Source of the DNA: Trichopria drosophilae
Taxonomy: Eukaryota > Arthropoda > Insecta > Hymenoptera > Diapriidae
Direction of reading: 5' to 3'
Assembly (NCBI GenBank): GCA_030407085.1
Contig: CM059585.1
Span: 94,458,501-94,522,500 of the forward strand
Length of the DNA stretch: 64,000 nt
Of this stretch, positions 46,120 through 58,497 are shown piece after piece. Below the pieces are notes generated by a model. The model worked only from the letters and a program-made list of their open reading frames with translations. It was not told the DNA's origin and did not search any database. A program made the position numbers and the translations under genes. Each line of letters opens with the position of its first letter. The first letter of the stretch is position 1.

Positions 46120-46365
46120 ATTGAATCTTTTTTGTAGACAAATCCAAGCTGTACATTTTTTGTTTGAAACTTTTTTCGTGCGAGTTGGAGTTTTCAAGAT
46201 AAATGGAAAAAAAATAAAAAATAGGCCGTTTTTTCGATATTTTTTCAATATAGCGGCCAAGATATGGCCGAGCGACAAATTTTTACTTCAGATTCGTGTT
46301 CAGCAACCCAAAATACGTCCGAAAACATATGAATACAATTTTTTCCAGGTGACCCAGTATTTCTG
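46120..46365 (+). repeat. Direct-repeat pair, unit 2
   Basis: The second, diverged unit of the pair described at 45740-45985, containing CAATATAGCGGCCAAGATAT, GGCCGAGCGAC and GATTCGTGTTCAGCAACCC. The open frames covering both units (101 and 81 codons) show the same reading phase because the units are homologous; stop codons and composition do not suggest coding. Confidence 0.6.
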
Positions 46366-47344
46366 AAGGTCTACCTTTTTTTTTTTTTGAAAAACGCGTG
46401 ACAAGTTTTGAAGTCACTCTTTTCAGTCTTTCGAAAAGGTGCATATAGTTCTATTACTGCATGTGTACTTCCTTTTTTGATCTATTATTAGGTATATAAA
46501 TTTCAGGTACATTAAATAAATGTTGAAAACGCTACACTAGCAAATGTAAAGTAAAGTTAGTGACGTGACACTTCATTTTTCCCCTTTCTGGCATTTTTTT
46601 GGCTTTCGAAGGTACGAATTTCATACTTACGTCTAATAAATGATACACATTTTCATATATTTGGAGTATATACAATCACTCCGATGATTTAAAAACAACA
46701 AAAATAACCTGCAAATGTGAAAAATATACAGTGACACGAAATGTACAGGTTTATAGATTTGTCCATATAATAGTTTTTGTATAAAGCTGTGTTATATAAC
46801 TTAATGGAAATTAAATATCTAAATGTCTTCAATATGAAAAGACGAATTTTTCCGCTAAAAACGTATTCGTAATATTCATGAAGCTCTAATTATCTATGAT
46901 TTTTTAACATATTGAATCTTTTTAATACCGTATATGAATTTTGTCAAATATCCTGGTAAGTTTTTCTTCATGTAAGTAATAATTGATTTATTATAATCAT
47001 AAATATTTCATTAACAATGTGTATCATTAAATTGAGAAATTTTATTTAAAAGAATCTGAATGTGTATACAATACATTTATAAATCTCCAAACGACAGAGT
47101 TTTTAATTAGATTTGTTTATATTACATTATATTTCGTTAATCCATACACTTTCAATGAATTTGTCTATTAGAAGCTAACAAAAATACATCATGTGAAGAA
47201 ATATTATAGATATCAATTACTTAATTACTTTTTAAATTAATCAATAAATGTAACAGATGTGTTAGAAAAATACTAAAATTGAGTAAGAAAGTTAATACTC
47301 TCGTAAAACTATACCTATCTAATAATTTTTATTTCCAAGTCTAT
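46366..47344. other. Unassigned AT-rich sequence
   Basis: No gene or repeat is recognised. Confidence 0.45.
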
Positions 47345-47972
47345 TTTCAAGGTCAAGGTTATTTCTTTTAATGAAAACGTGTCTTTTCAATGCTGGATTC
47401 GAAAGTTGCTTTTACGTCAGAAATGAGAGTTATAATAGTTTCTACAATAACATTCAGAAAGTCAAATTTTTAAAAATTATATCAAAGGCTTTTTTTACCG
47501 TTTTAAAATGTCTTGCCAAACCTTTTTAAAAGTTTTGAGGTCAAAAGCCTTGGTCATGTCGACATTGAGGTCAACATTAAAGATCATTAGAAAGTTATAG
47601 TGATTTTTTCTGAATAATTCCGTTACTAATCTTACTATGTAAGCAAGTAAGCAACATATTAGTCAAATTCTTCAGAGAGAAAGATTAGTCGATAAAGCAA
47701 GAAAAATGAGCGCTGTTTCGATACGTTGGCGTTTAAAGTTGAATGCAACGTCAACACGGGCAACGCCTTTGAATCTCCTGAAACTTTCATCGAGAAATGT
47801 TCTAAAATTAGAAGAAAACAACGCGTAGACAATTTTTAAGGATTTAACCTTCTGACGGTTACTTTAGTCAATTATCTAAGTATCATTTCTGACGTAAAAA
47901 ATTTCGCTCTTTTTCGAATCCGGTATTGAAAATAGAGGTTTCCTTTAAAAGCAATATAATCTTGACCTTTCA
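47345..47972. repeat. Diverged inverted repeat with AAGGTCA motifs
   Basis: The left arm 47345-47427 and right arm 47884-47972 (reverse complement) share TTTCAAT(G/A)C(T/C)GGATTCGAAA, TTTTACGTCAGAAATGA and AAGGTCAAG(G/A)TTAT. TCAAGGTCA is exact at 47347-47355. Further AGGTCAA motifs follow in the loop (GAGGTCAAAAG, GAGGTCAACATT) and beyond the right arm (AAGGTCAAATC near 48141). An old inverted-repeat element. Confidence 0.5.
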
Positions 47973-50624
47973 AATCAACCTGAAGAATTGTTAGGGTAGA
48001 CATATGACTACCATTGTCCTCAATAACTTTAATCTTGACTTGAGTCATTTTACATCATAACTTTATATTAAATTACTGCAATAAAAGTACTTTTAACATT
48101 TCCATTTTTGTCAATTAGGGGTTTTCATTAAACCATTCAAAAGGTCAAATCTTTAACTTCAACAACAACGTCGTTGAATATATTTCAGGTCTCAGTCTGA
48201 AATAGTTCCAATTCGACTTGACAAGTTTCATTTCATATTCTACTCATATGATTCTCATAAACGATTGATGATACCTAATATAGCCCATAGTAATTAATTT
48301 TAATATATCACAGAGCTGAACATGGAGATGAACCCTACAGATCTGATCGTCAACTGTGAGCCAGCATCGCGTGATATAGGCCAACTGCGTTTTTCCAAAC
48401 AAAAACCTTCTTACTAATGAACGGTCTTCATCAATGATGTTATGGGATCACAAGAAGTTAACGATGTCATAAAGATACTTCTTGATAAGAGCACCAAGAG
48501 TAGATAAAACGACGTCAGCCATGACTATCCTACTAACAGTGGATCGTACTATTAACTCTTGAAATGGATAGAAGAACATGTCATTAATACCAAATAAGGA
48601 AAGTCAAATTCTTCTGGCGAAGGTTTACTTAAGACTCATTGAACGTGGTTGTTGGAAAGTTCAGGGAAAGGAAAAATCGAATCTTCGAGCAGCTACTGGA
48701 CACCTGGTAAGCTTAGTTGAGAGCGAGGCAACCATGTGTGCAAATGCATTCCAGACATTAAACATGCGTAGAATGAAATTAATAATACCAAATTACTGGA
48801 CAAGCCAGTTGCTGTTTGGCCATGGAAGCTTCGAAATGGAAAAACCATGCAAACACCACCTTAGCATGGACAAGAATATGGATTAATGCTCCTGTGACAT
48901 AGTTGATACTAATTAAATGCCTCAAATATAAAGCTATTCGAAACGCACATAAATCCAGATACAATGACAGCGCCATATCAATACACAAACATATTTTTGG
49001 AAAGCATGAGTATGCACCTTATCTTCTTTTAGTAAGGAGCTTAAATGTTAAGACATATATTAGAATCCGAAGAATAGTACACTAAATATAAATTAAGAAT
49101 TTCTATCTATATCCCGATACAATTTTAACACAAAATATGTAACTATATATACTTCATTATTGATTGTACCTACTTGTATGCAGTCAAGTTTTAGATAGTA
49201 GGAACTATATCAGGATGTTTGGAAAATATACCATCGAAACTATGGTACCAAATGCTGTCACGATGTATCTGACAGTGTAGTTTGAAAATGTTATGGTTCT
49301 CACTTTCAAAATATGTATTTGTAGTTGTAATTTTTTCAAATGGTAAGTACACATTGTGACTAAGTTCAAAATCTGTATTTGGAGAGCTATTTTGTTATTC
49401 ACTTGCTGAACAACGACTAAAACCCATACACCACTCTTATAGTTTTATTTCCTAATTTTAAAAAGAAGGTAAACTTTAAAGGGGTTTCGTAACAATAAGA
49501 TTAAGGCAAAATGAACGATTGCTTCTGAAGATTTCCCAGTACGAGCATAGAATCCAGATTTTAATAAAAATACAGAAAATCGTCATTAAGGTCTCATAAC
49601 GAAAAATTACGGCGACATTTGTGTTCTACTCTAGGCGATCTTGGTTCAGCGGTTGAAAAGATCTTGACTATAATATCCTTACATAATAACGCTTCAGAGT
49701 AAAATTGTTTTGTGTACCAACAGTACGCAATATTACACTCCATCATTTATATTTACATTTATTCTAAATAATTTTAATTTCAAATGAGGCCTCATCAATA
49801 AAGGGGATACTAATAAGCGCCTTTCACTCGAATCCGACCAATTATTTGTAACCAGCGGCGTAAATCATTATACCGCATCCGCACATGACGATTATCGGAA
49901 TGCGCGACTATCTCTCCAAATTATGTGACTCGTCCATTGCGCAAAACCTAATCGCTTCCCTCAGTAGATATGTTAATTGGCGTATGCATTAACTTTCGGT
50001 CTATTACGACATTGTCCGAAAATTTACGCAAGCAGCTTGGATGCAACATGAATTAATGCACCGAGAAAAATATTTTGTAAATAATTTTAATATATTTTAA
50101 AATTGATATGTTATATATAAACTTACAGTGGGTACGTTATATTTAGAATAAAACTATTGACTATTTAGTTTCTACTAGATAATTTACAAATTAGTTACAT
50201 TTATCACTGATTTAATTGTTTCCATGTAAGCTATTGTTGACAAAACTAACGATAAACAAAATTAGAATCAAAATCCCAATGCGTTTCTTAATAAAAAGTG
50301 TTTTTCAGCCCAATTTTCGCATGGAAATCCGAAAAAGATAATCTTGTATAATATTAAGCGTTCAGTTTTAACTTTAAAATATATAGTATACCACGTAATG
50401 CTAAAGAGCCTCCAATTTTATGTAATTTTATGTCAAATGATTACTTAAATATGGTGAATTAAATAGTCTTCGACAAATTTCAAGGTAAGCATATGCCGCG
50501 TTTAGGACATGTAGGGGTCAAAGTTGACCACGTCCAATAAAAGTGTACAACGATTTCACATTTATTCTTGAATAATAATGTTCAAAAAAACAAACAAAAA
50601 AGTCCTCTTCATGACTTGGATGTT
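47973..50624. other. Unassigned; less AT-rich block at 48300-48890
   Basis: Most of the interval shows nothing. The block 48300-48890 has a 102-codon plus-strand frame (48578-48886) of mixed, protein-like composition, with CACCTGGTAAGC (a good splice-donor match) inside it at about 48702-48713. No domain is recognised and there is no matching acceptor that I can support, so I do not call a gene. Confidence 0.35.
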
Positions 50625-50765
50625 GATTATGAATCTGAAGACAGTGTTTAAGATATTGAAATCGCGGATTATGGCGGACGAGCTTTTCGAAAATTCGTCG
50701 GACAAACTTTCGACTGTGGGTTTTTGTGGTCGATGAACACGAATTTTAGGGTGAATCGTCATTGA
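50625..50765 (+). repeat. 122-bp dispersed repeat, forward copy
   Basis: TTGATTATGAATCTGAAGAC, then ATTGAAATCGCGGATTATGG, CGGACGAGCTTTTCG and GGGTTTTTGTGGTCGATGAA. The landmark order matches the 42.4-kb copy; TTATGGCGGACGAG retains the ATGGCGG core. A weaker relative may follow at about 50945-51075 (AATTCGTAATTGGCAGCC). Confidence 0.55.
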
Positions 50766-52844
50766 AAAGTCCTACACCTTCCTTCTCACTATATAGGTTA
50801 ATAATAAAAACAATAATTGTTTATTTTCACAGGATATCAGGGTTCGCGCACTTCTCACACGTGGCAACACTATTTTTTCATGATCATATTCGTGAGCTTG
50901 CAACTGCTTAATACCACAAACCATACATTCGTAAGCTATATAAAATCCTCAATTTTGATTTTTTAAAGTATAACTTCGAATTCGTAATTGGCAGCCAAAA
51001 GTCTTAAAGGGACTATTTTGTTCGATTTTTTGTGCATTATTCCAGTAAAAATGTGAATTTGTTGAACCTATCTGTGATTTCGTAAACGTGGCATATGTTC
51101 ATTTTGATTTTTGTTCTCGTCATATGTAACCATTTGGCATAAAATAAGTCTCAAAATTCTTGCATAACGAGGTATTTTGAAGTATTCTAAGTCCTACAAA
51201 ACGAATCTATTGTTCCACTTTCCAAATTGAAAATGTGTATTAAAAAATGAAGGATAATACATTTTAGGACAACGGACTTTTCTACTTTTGGTAATAATTT
51301 GGATCAGATGGAATTTTATCTTTCGGTTGCACGTAAGATTTTCTTTTGAATTTTTTAATTTCAAAATGGGGACCCCAAAGTGGCGGATAAAAATGTAAGT
51401 TTTAGATCGATTGGTACCTATATTTTAGTTTACAGAGACGCCTTTGAATGATTTAACTGCAAAAATCTTGTCAGAAAAAAATAATTTACCGCAAGTAATT
51501 ATCTATACATTATATTTTGCCACTTGTTTTTAATTTTGCACATGGAAAAAATGAGATAATTGGAACTTGTAATTAGATCATAGTAAAAGATACAGCCGTC
51601 GTTTACAGTTAATTTTACTATCTAAATATTGACATCAACAATTTTACTGTTTAAATAGTTAAATTGTCTAAACTACGTAGTCGAGACACATCCTACTGTT
51701 TTGATAGTAAAACCAACTACTGTTTTCCGTGCAGTTACATGAAAACTAAAATTTGATAATTTATCGTTCAATTTAATTTTTTTTTATAATATACAACTAA
51801 CAACTTGAAGCAATAATATATACCAACATTGTCGTTTGAGCTATATTATTATTTTTTTAATTTTAACACTAATAAAATGGTAATGTAAAATTCTATTCCC
51901 TGACGAAATAGCATTTAACAAAGTGGAGTTGTAACTGTACTTCATGAAATATATTTTTTGATCCATATCATATTAAACTTCCGGTGAATCAACATTATAC
52001 AAGGTGCCACTGGAAATGCATTATATTCTACGAAAATTTGAACTGTTTTGATATCCCTGAAGGAATTTGTCACAATGATTTGAAATGTTCAAAGTAATTT
52101 ACGGAACATAGCTCTAAAATTAAGATAATTCAAATTCTAAGTGGAAAATTCGATATTTATAACTATAGAATTATTTTATTGATTATAATATATTTTTAAA
52201 GGTCAAAAGAAACGTGTTGCTGCATGAGCTGACATTACTTACAAGAATTTATTTTTAGTCGCGAGAAGTCCGTTCATCACGTTTGTTTGTGAACTACGTT
52301 CACTGAATGTTTGTTTTCGAAAAGATGTCGCCCAATATTAGCTCGCGTAATTTCTCTGCCGACAGATGATTCTTATTTTTACTGAAATTTGTATTTTTCT
52401 AAAAATTGTTTTCAAATTTTTTGATAGTATTTTTTAAACGTTCGTCAGACATTTTAAAAATTGATCCGACTCGCCTGAAATTTGGTACTTGATGCTTTTT
52501 GGGCCGTTGATTATGAATATGGCATTAGATTCTAAAAATCCAAAACGATTAAAAAAGAATTTGTTTAATTCATCTAAAATTTGGTTCTTAGAGATGGATT
52601 TTTTTTTAAATTGGTAAGATTTACTTCAAATTGTGAAATTGAAAAGATTCACTTCACACTGACAATCTAGATTGTCTCATATGATTCGCAAGATGACTAA
52701 TCTTATATATTTGACATTTAGAATATATCCATAACATTCTTTCTGTAACCAGGGTACCTCCACGCGATGAAGAAAGTCTGTACCTGTATATTTCTAGTAT
52801 TGACTTTCTTCTTCTGACTATCGGCAACTGTTCAGCATGAGAAA
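50766..52844. other. Mostly unassigned AT-rich sequence
   Basis: No gene is recognised. Weak 122-bp-family echoes occur at about 51355-51400 (AAAATGGGGACCCCAAAGTG, GCGG) and 52465-52570 (GGGCCGTTGATTATGAATAT). A candidate MITE inside it is listed separately. Confidence 0.4.
51537..51733. mobile_element. Candidate 197-bp MITE
   Basis: TGCACATGGAAAAAATGAG at the left and (reverse complement) TGCACGGAAAACAGTAG at the right are similar ends. The interior has TTTACTATCTAAATA and TTTTACTGTTTAAATAG repeats. Ends are short and imperfect and no target duplication is clear. Confidence 0.35.
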
Positions 52845-53458
52845 GGGTATCCCCCATTAACATAGTTAAAATGCCAATTTTTCGGGATCGTAAAAACTAC
52901 TATGGAGGCACTTTTTTACATAAAAAAAAGAATATTTGGCAACCTGCGCATACCCCTATCCCCCCTTCGGATGCCACAAAGCGGGAAATCCCAGTATTTT
53001 TACATTTTTGTTTTTATCTCGATATCCTTACAAAGGAAAAATTCTGTAAAAATTTGAACATGTAGTTCATCCAACATTTAATTTACACACATTTTTTCAA
53101 GTTCCCTCAACTTCCGTTCCAACAACAAATTGGCATTAAGATGAGAATAAAAATAAATTTAACAAAATTTTTTTAGGTTACAATCAGAAGTTGAGGGAAC
53201 TTGAAAAAATTTGTGTAAATTAAGTGTTGGATGAACTACATGTTCAAAAATTTTCAGAATTTTTCCTTGTAAGGATATCGAGATAAAAATAAAAATGTTA
53301 AAATACTGGGGTTTCCCGCTTTGTGGCATCCGAAGGAGGGATAGGGGTATGCGCAGGTTGCCTAATATTCTTTTTTTTTATGTAAAAAAGTGCCTACATA
53401 GTAGTTTTTACGATACCGAAAAAGTGGCATTTTGACTATCTTAAGGGGGGTGCCCTTT
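52845..53458. mobile_element. 0.6-kb foldback element with TTAA near both ends
   Basis: Arms of about 270 bp (52845-53115 and 53189-53458) are reverse complements with few differences; landmarks are AT(A)GT(T/C)AAAATGCCA, GGCAACCTGCGCATACCCCT, GGATGCCACAAAGCGGGAAA, TATCTCGATATCC and CAAGTTCCCTCAACTTC. TTAA occurs at 52857-52860 and 53441-53444; similar sequence continues about 13 bp outside them (AGGGTATCCCCCA / AGGGCACCCCCC). If TTAA is the target duplication, the element is 52861-53440 and the outer similarity is accidental; otherwise the repeat ends are at 52845 and 53458. Confidence 0.8.
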
Positions 53459-54000
53459 GTTCAACTCAAGAAGAAATATGTGGATATTTGTCGAAATTAT
53501 TTACGTCGTATATAAATTCAATAAATAAATCAAGCATATTGATTTCTTCCAAAGTAGCGGTTAATTCTTAAACAAAAGACTAGTATTAAATTATAACCTA
53601 ATCGTATCTATTCAACATTTTTCTTGATCCAGAAGGTAGAAAAATTGCTTCTCCATCAGAGTTAATTTTGTAATAGATTATAATACTGTAGAATATACTT
53701 ATACCAATGCAAGTATCTTGATACTGAAACATCAGATGATCCTGCCTGTATTAGTGTGTTATATATTTATGTATTTTTAATGAAATAATTTTTTAGCATC
53801 ATATTTTGTCTAATAATATTTTGTTCTTCGACATTTAAAGGTAGAATCGATTTGGTTCAGTTTATTTCCTGTTATTTTGTTTTAGACATATGTATCAATA
53901 AAATGAAATACATGGAAGTACACATCGATTTTACGAAAATTGCATAGTAAATGAATTTTATAAAATCAGTGAATATCGCATTCCCAAAATACCGTAGAAA
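53459..54000. other. Unassigned AT-rich sequence
   Basis: No gene or repeat is recognised. Confidence 0.45.
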
Positions 54001-55260
54001 TATTTCGTCGATTTTACGATAGAAAAAATTATGCAATTTTATTTTTACGGTATACTTCAGCCTAAAGCCATCGCGACGTTACTGATCCAAACTGCTCATG
54101 GGGGAATAATAAAAAACCATCGGTTGATGGAATCTATTAGCGAAAGCATGCGTGTGCGCTTCAGGTTAGAGAAATGGAATACATTAGGAGGGGACTTCGA
54201 TCCGCCTTCTTTTCCCCAACGTAGCGGGAGTGACAGCTGCAACACGTCACAAGGAGGACCAGTACCTTTCCTCAGTGTCTGAGCGACCGCGTGGTCGACT
54301 GACTTTCAGAAGAGCCACTGGACCACTCGAAATTTGGTTCCATTGTTCCCTACACTCGTCGACTGAAGTACCTCTACGCCAACGGCCCTGAATTACAAGG
54401 ACATCGGAACGTGTGAAATTTGGAATTGCGGAAAGCACTGAGAAGTTCTTTCCCACAACGGGGTCGTCGTCCCTTTCGGTACTGCGGAAATGCATGTAAG
54501 ACGACTTTTCATCTTAAAATAAGAGTCACATGGTTTCGTTTATTTTTAATTTTATTTCCTGCACGCGATGTCGGTGAGTGACACGATCGCAAAGAAATTT
54601 CATCACGATGAAGGAATTGTAAGGTCTGGTATCCGCATAATGAAAGACTATAATAAAACGGATGCAGTCCCTTGACTGTTTTCCGTTCCATCGTCTGGTG
54701 CACATTTTGCGGTGGCGTTCCTTGTTGTAAGAACGGTGAGTAACGTACTTTAATAATTTCATCGTTTCAGGTACTTGACGTTATGTGGTACAATTGATAT
54801 GCTTTCAAGTTCCACACTGCGTCATAAATAATGGATGAAGATATAATAAGGAATGCGATGTCTTCCGTCTCGTCAGTCTCGAAATTAAAAGTGCTAAGTG
54901 CTCCTCGAAGAAGCGTGACGTTACTTTATAGCTGCGTACATTTCCAGTAATGACCAGTTTTCGAGACGAGCGACTTCTTGTACAGTAAACGAGCGCATGC
55001 CTGCGCAGAAGCGAAATACTACTACAGCGTAGGAATCGGTCGTAAGTTTTATTACAGGAACGTGCATCTGGGGATCTCTGATGCCTTTCACTTGGTTTCA
55101 TGGAGTTCCAATCGAAATGAAAGCATTCTGAGATCAATAGTTCCGCTTTCAATGGAAAAACCAGTATTTCATAGTTGTCGTGTATGTAGGACGTCCCGGA
55201 TGAAAGTAAAAATAGATCCTCAGCTAAAAATTGGCTATTGGCATTGAAGTCAAGAGTAAT
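54001..55260. other. 1.2-kb CpG-rich block, function unknown
   Basis: This block is clearly less AT-rich than its surroundings and rich in CpG (for example CGAGCGCATGCCTGCGCAGA near 54990, which contains two NRF1-like halves). Several open frames of 80-115 codons occur on both strands (54031-54282 plus; 54247-54495 and 54805-55152 minus; 54978-55247 plus). None has a recognisable domain, and overlapping frames on opposite strands are expected in stop-poor GC-rich DNA. It could be an unmethylated regulatory region, an exon cluster of an unfamiliar gene, or a lncRNA. Confidence 0.3.
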
Positions 55261-57331
55261 TGAACATTAATATTTCTTGTATATTAATAAATTCTTTACG
55301 TTCTAAAAGTTTCATCATTACTAAACCTTCCAAAACATTCCACCCTGGTTAGTTCCAGATGGAACTCGGATAACCATCGATTATTTAATTACGTTTCCAT
55401 GTTTTTGCGACGACATCAAATCATTTTAGCCATTCGAAGTGTGACACCAAAGAAACGAAAACATTCTTCCAAAGATATCCGAATTCTTTACCTTCATCAG
55501 TTTTCCGACATCATACGTATACGATACATCGTGATGTAAAAGGGAAAAAACATTTCTGCTTTGGGATGCTCAAGATGCAAAGAACAGATACCAGAGACGA
55601 ATGGGTAATCTTCATTGGTTTCCTTGGGGATCCTACAATTCGTCCCCAACAAACAATTTTGTTTACCTCTACGTTTCTTCTTTTGAGTTGTTGAATAGAA
55701 AGATTCCGTTATCTTAGTTTGGTACATCCTTTCTTTCATGGCAGATCTTTTGTCTGATCAGTTGCTATTGGTAGGCGAAGGCGAAGGGGTGTGGCGCAGA
55801 TTTGTGAAATTTACCATGAGGACACCTCTGACGAAAAGTAAAACAAATGCTAGTTTTTGTACGGAGCATCGTTATATAATTCAACATTTTCTTGTCCCCA
55901 TCTCTAATTAAGGATTGGCTTTCCCTTTTTTTGAACCATTGCACATTTTGATAAATCCAAGATGTATACTCTGCAATAATAATTATTCAACACGTTTCTT
56001 AGAGTGTCTTCATAAATCGCACATTAGAAGTAAGTCATTGAGACGTACATATCTCTTCTGAATCATTTCGTAACGATAAATACTGCAACATGTGTCACAT
56101 TTCATATTTGGCAATTATCATAATGAGCCGATTTAAATGTCGTTGTAAAGTTGGGAACTGACATTTCAGACCATCAGGATGTTAAAAAATAATGACAGTC
56201 CTGGTGAAATGACGAACATTGACTTTTATGTAAGAGACGAGGCAATTATATCTCCAAATTCGTGAATGAAGTTTGAAAATCAATGTAGGAAAGGAGTTTG
56301 AAGTACACAAATGAGGTACGTCTTGCTGTTGGAATGAAATTGCCACATAGCGGAGTCCTTTCTGTTGGAAAAATAAAAATCCTGGTATCTAAAGTTAGTA
56401 TGGGTTAAAACGAGAAAAAAGTTTTGTAGAGTAACTGAGGTCACCGTAATCTTATTAAGTACAAGTCATCAAGCAATGCCTTGCTCTAATTAAGCCTCCA
56501 GTTTGTGTTTTTAACCGTTTGAGGAAACAAATTAGTTCTCTTTCAGTTATCTTTATTGTGGCGCAAATGTTTATGCTGAGAAAAATCGTTAGCAACTGCG
56601 TTTTCTTTAATACACCGGAATCAGGTTATACAAAATCTCAGTATTTAACAATTTTACGAATACCTTTGAAATTATCGGAGCTACTTATTTTCAGTTGCTC
56701 AGAAGACCCAGTCTATGGTTTAAAAGCATAGCTAGAAAAATATGAAAGTTTTTCTGTTAACTAAGAGTTCCATCTTTGATAGTCCTCTTACAGGTATTTA
56801 CTTGCGATCGGGAGAAATTCCGTGTCAACCACACTTCTAAATTAGTATGATGAGTTTAACTTGGGAACTTCGGTCACGAATTGCGCGGAGAATAACGATA
56901 AGAGTGCTCCTTGAATGTATATTTCTAGCGGACTATATATAGCATTTCGTTTAACACGGAAGAAATGTAGCAATGGCTGTTCTATTGGAAGTTCTCACGG
57001 AAGTTACACAACTGGCTCAGGCAGCTAAAACTCACTTCAAAACAATTTCAATTTTAACACTTGCATGGAATAGTCATGATGTGCGTCTCGTCTTGTTAAG
57101 TATATTGAAAATCACCATAGAAGATATTAAAACAAAAATGTTTTGTATCCGTTACATCGATATAATTGCTTTTTACACACTAATATTGATGAATTCCGAA
57201 ATTAATGGAGTAAACCATTGTATTTGTCAGAGAACAGTGTTTTTGTTTATTCAAACATAAGTGTGAATTTCAGAATGAAGAGCAGGACTCACTCCCATTC
57301 TAAGAAAAGCTTTTCACTCTATTTAATTATT
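55261..57331. other. Unassigned sequence
   Basis: About 2 kb without a recognised gene or repeat. Open frames of 70-95 codons near 56519-56731 and 56973-57260 have no recognisable features. Confidence 0.45.
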
Positions 57332-58497
57332 ACTTCGACCCAGACAAAGTCTGGACGAAGTATTGAATTTGGTCACTTCGGGCATAAAAATTACCCTATA
57401 GTTTTTCATCAAATGTCGACGTTTCAGACCCTAAGGAACCCAAATCAACAATAAAAAAATTTGTGTCCGTGACCTTGTACATACGTACGTCTGTACGTCC
57501 GTATGTCCATACGTCCGTACGTCCCGTTTTTTGTCTCGCGATAACTCGCGAACGGATAAGCGTATTGACATAAATTTTTTTTTAAATACGCGTCTTGGCA
57601 TAACTTAGATCTGATTAGATTTTGGCGCAGATCCATCCGTCCATTACTACAAAAAATTAGCCCCAATTAAGTTTCTTCGTAGTTTTTTGCATTTATTTTG
57701 AAAAATACAAATTGTATTAAAAAATGTTTCCAACAAAAAAAATTGAGAATGAAATTCTCTACAAAAAAGGTTTCTTACGCATTTTCTTCCTAAAGTCAAC
57801 GATAATGCCATAAAAACTGGTTTAAAATGCTTATGACTATTGTCTGAAAAAGTATTGAATTTGGTGACCTCGGCAAAAAAATTACCCCATAGTTTTCCAT
57901 AAAATTTCGACCTTTCGACCCCCTACCCCCAGGGGTAGTCTTCGCCAGCCCCTCGGGCGCCGCGATCACCTATTGGCGCATAAGTTCTTTTACGCCCTTG
58001 ATACGATAATAACTATTTCGATATATCTAAAAGATGTCTTATAGATATCTAAAAGATATCCGTCAGAGATCTTTTCGACACTTTCAAGATATCTTTGACG
58101 AATTATATGAATATATATTGTATATATAAGATCATAATGATACAGACAGTAATTAGTAAAACACTGTAAACATGTAATATGCATCGAATAGTCTATTACA
58201 ATACAAGTGCTTGAAGTAAGTGTTTTGCAACTTTTATTTATTAATACTTCGGCTGTCCTGTTGTCGGGGTCGAAGTTTTGAAAATGCTCATTTTCAATTT
58301 TCATACATATAAGACACTATATTGTTGTAACATATCTATCGAAGCCACTTGACCTAAATATGATTGGACCCCCAAAGATCAATATAATTTTATAATATAA
58401 TTGAAAGCTGTTAGTAAACGAACGAGTATTAAGGAATAGCCGACTCTCTACTGGGTCGAAGTTTCTGAGCGAGCGAAGCACCACGCCAACACTAGTT
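57332..58497 (+). mobile_element. 1.15-kb dispersed element, copy 2
   Basis: Starts ACTTCGACCCAG (57332-57343), with its exact reverse complement CTGGGTCGAAGT at 58451-58462. Similarity to copy 1 (37636-38790) continues past this to AACACTAGTTTTT. The start forms a hairpin ACTTCGACCCAGAC AAA GTCTGG A CGAAGT; the copy 1 hairpin differs in its loop but still pairs. Copy 2 retains an ATTACCCTATA segment that copy 1 lacks. The internal partial repeat is near 57355 and 57850. A minus-strand 104-codon frame is shared with copy 1. Confidence 0.8.

Noticed and set aside
48578..48886. 102-codon plus-strand frame with an internal good splice donor
   Set aside because: No homology is recognisable, no paired acceptor is supportable, and the frame length is within chance for a less AT-rich block.
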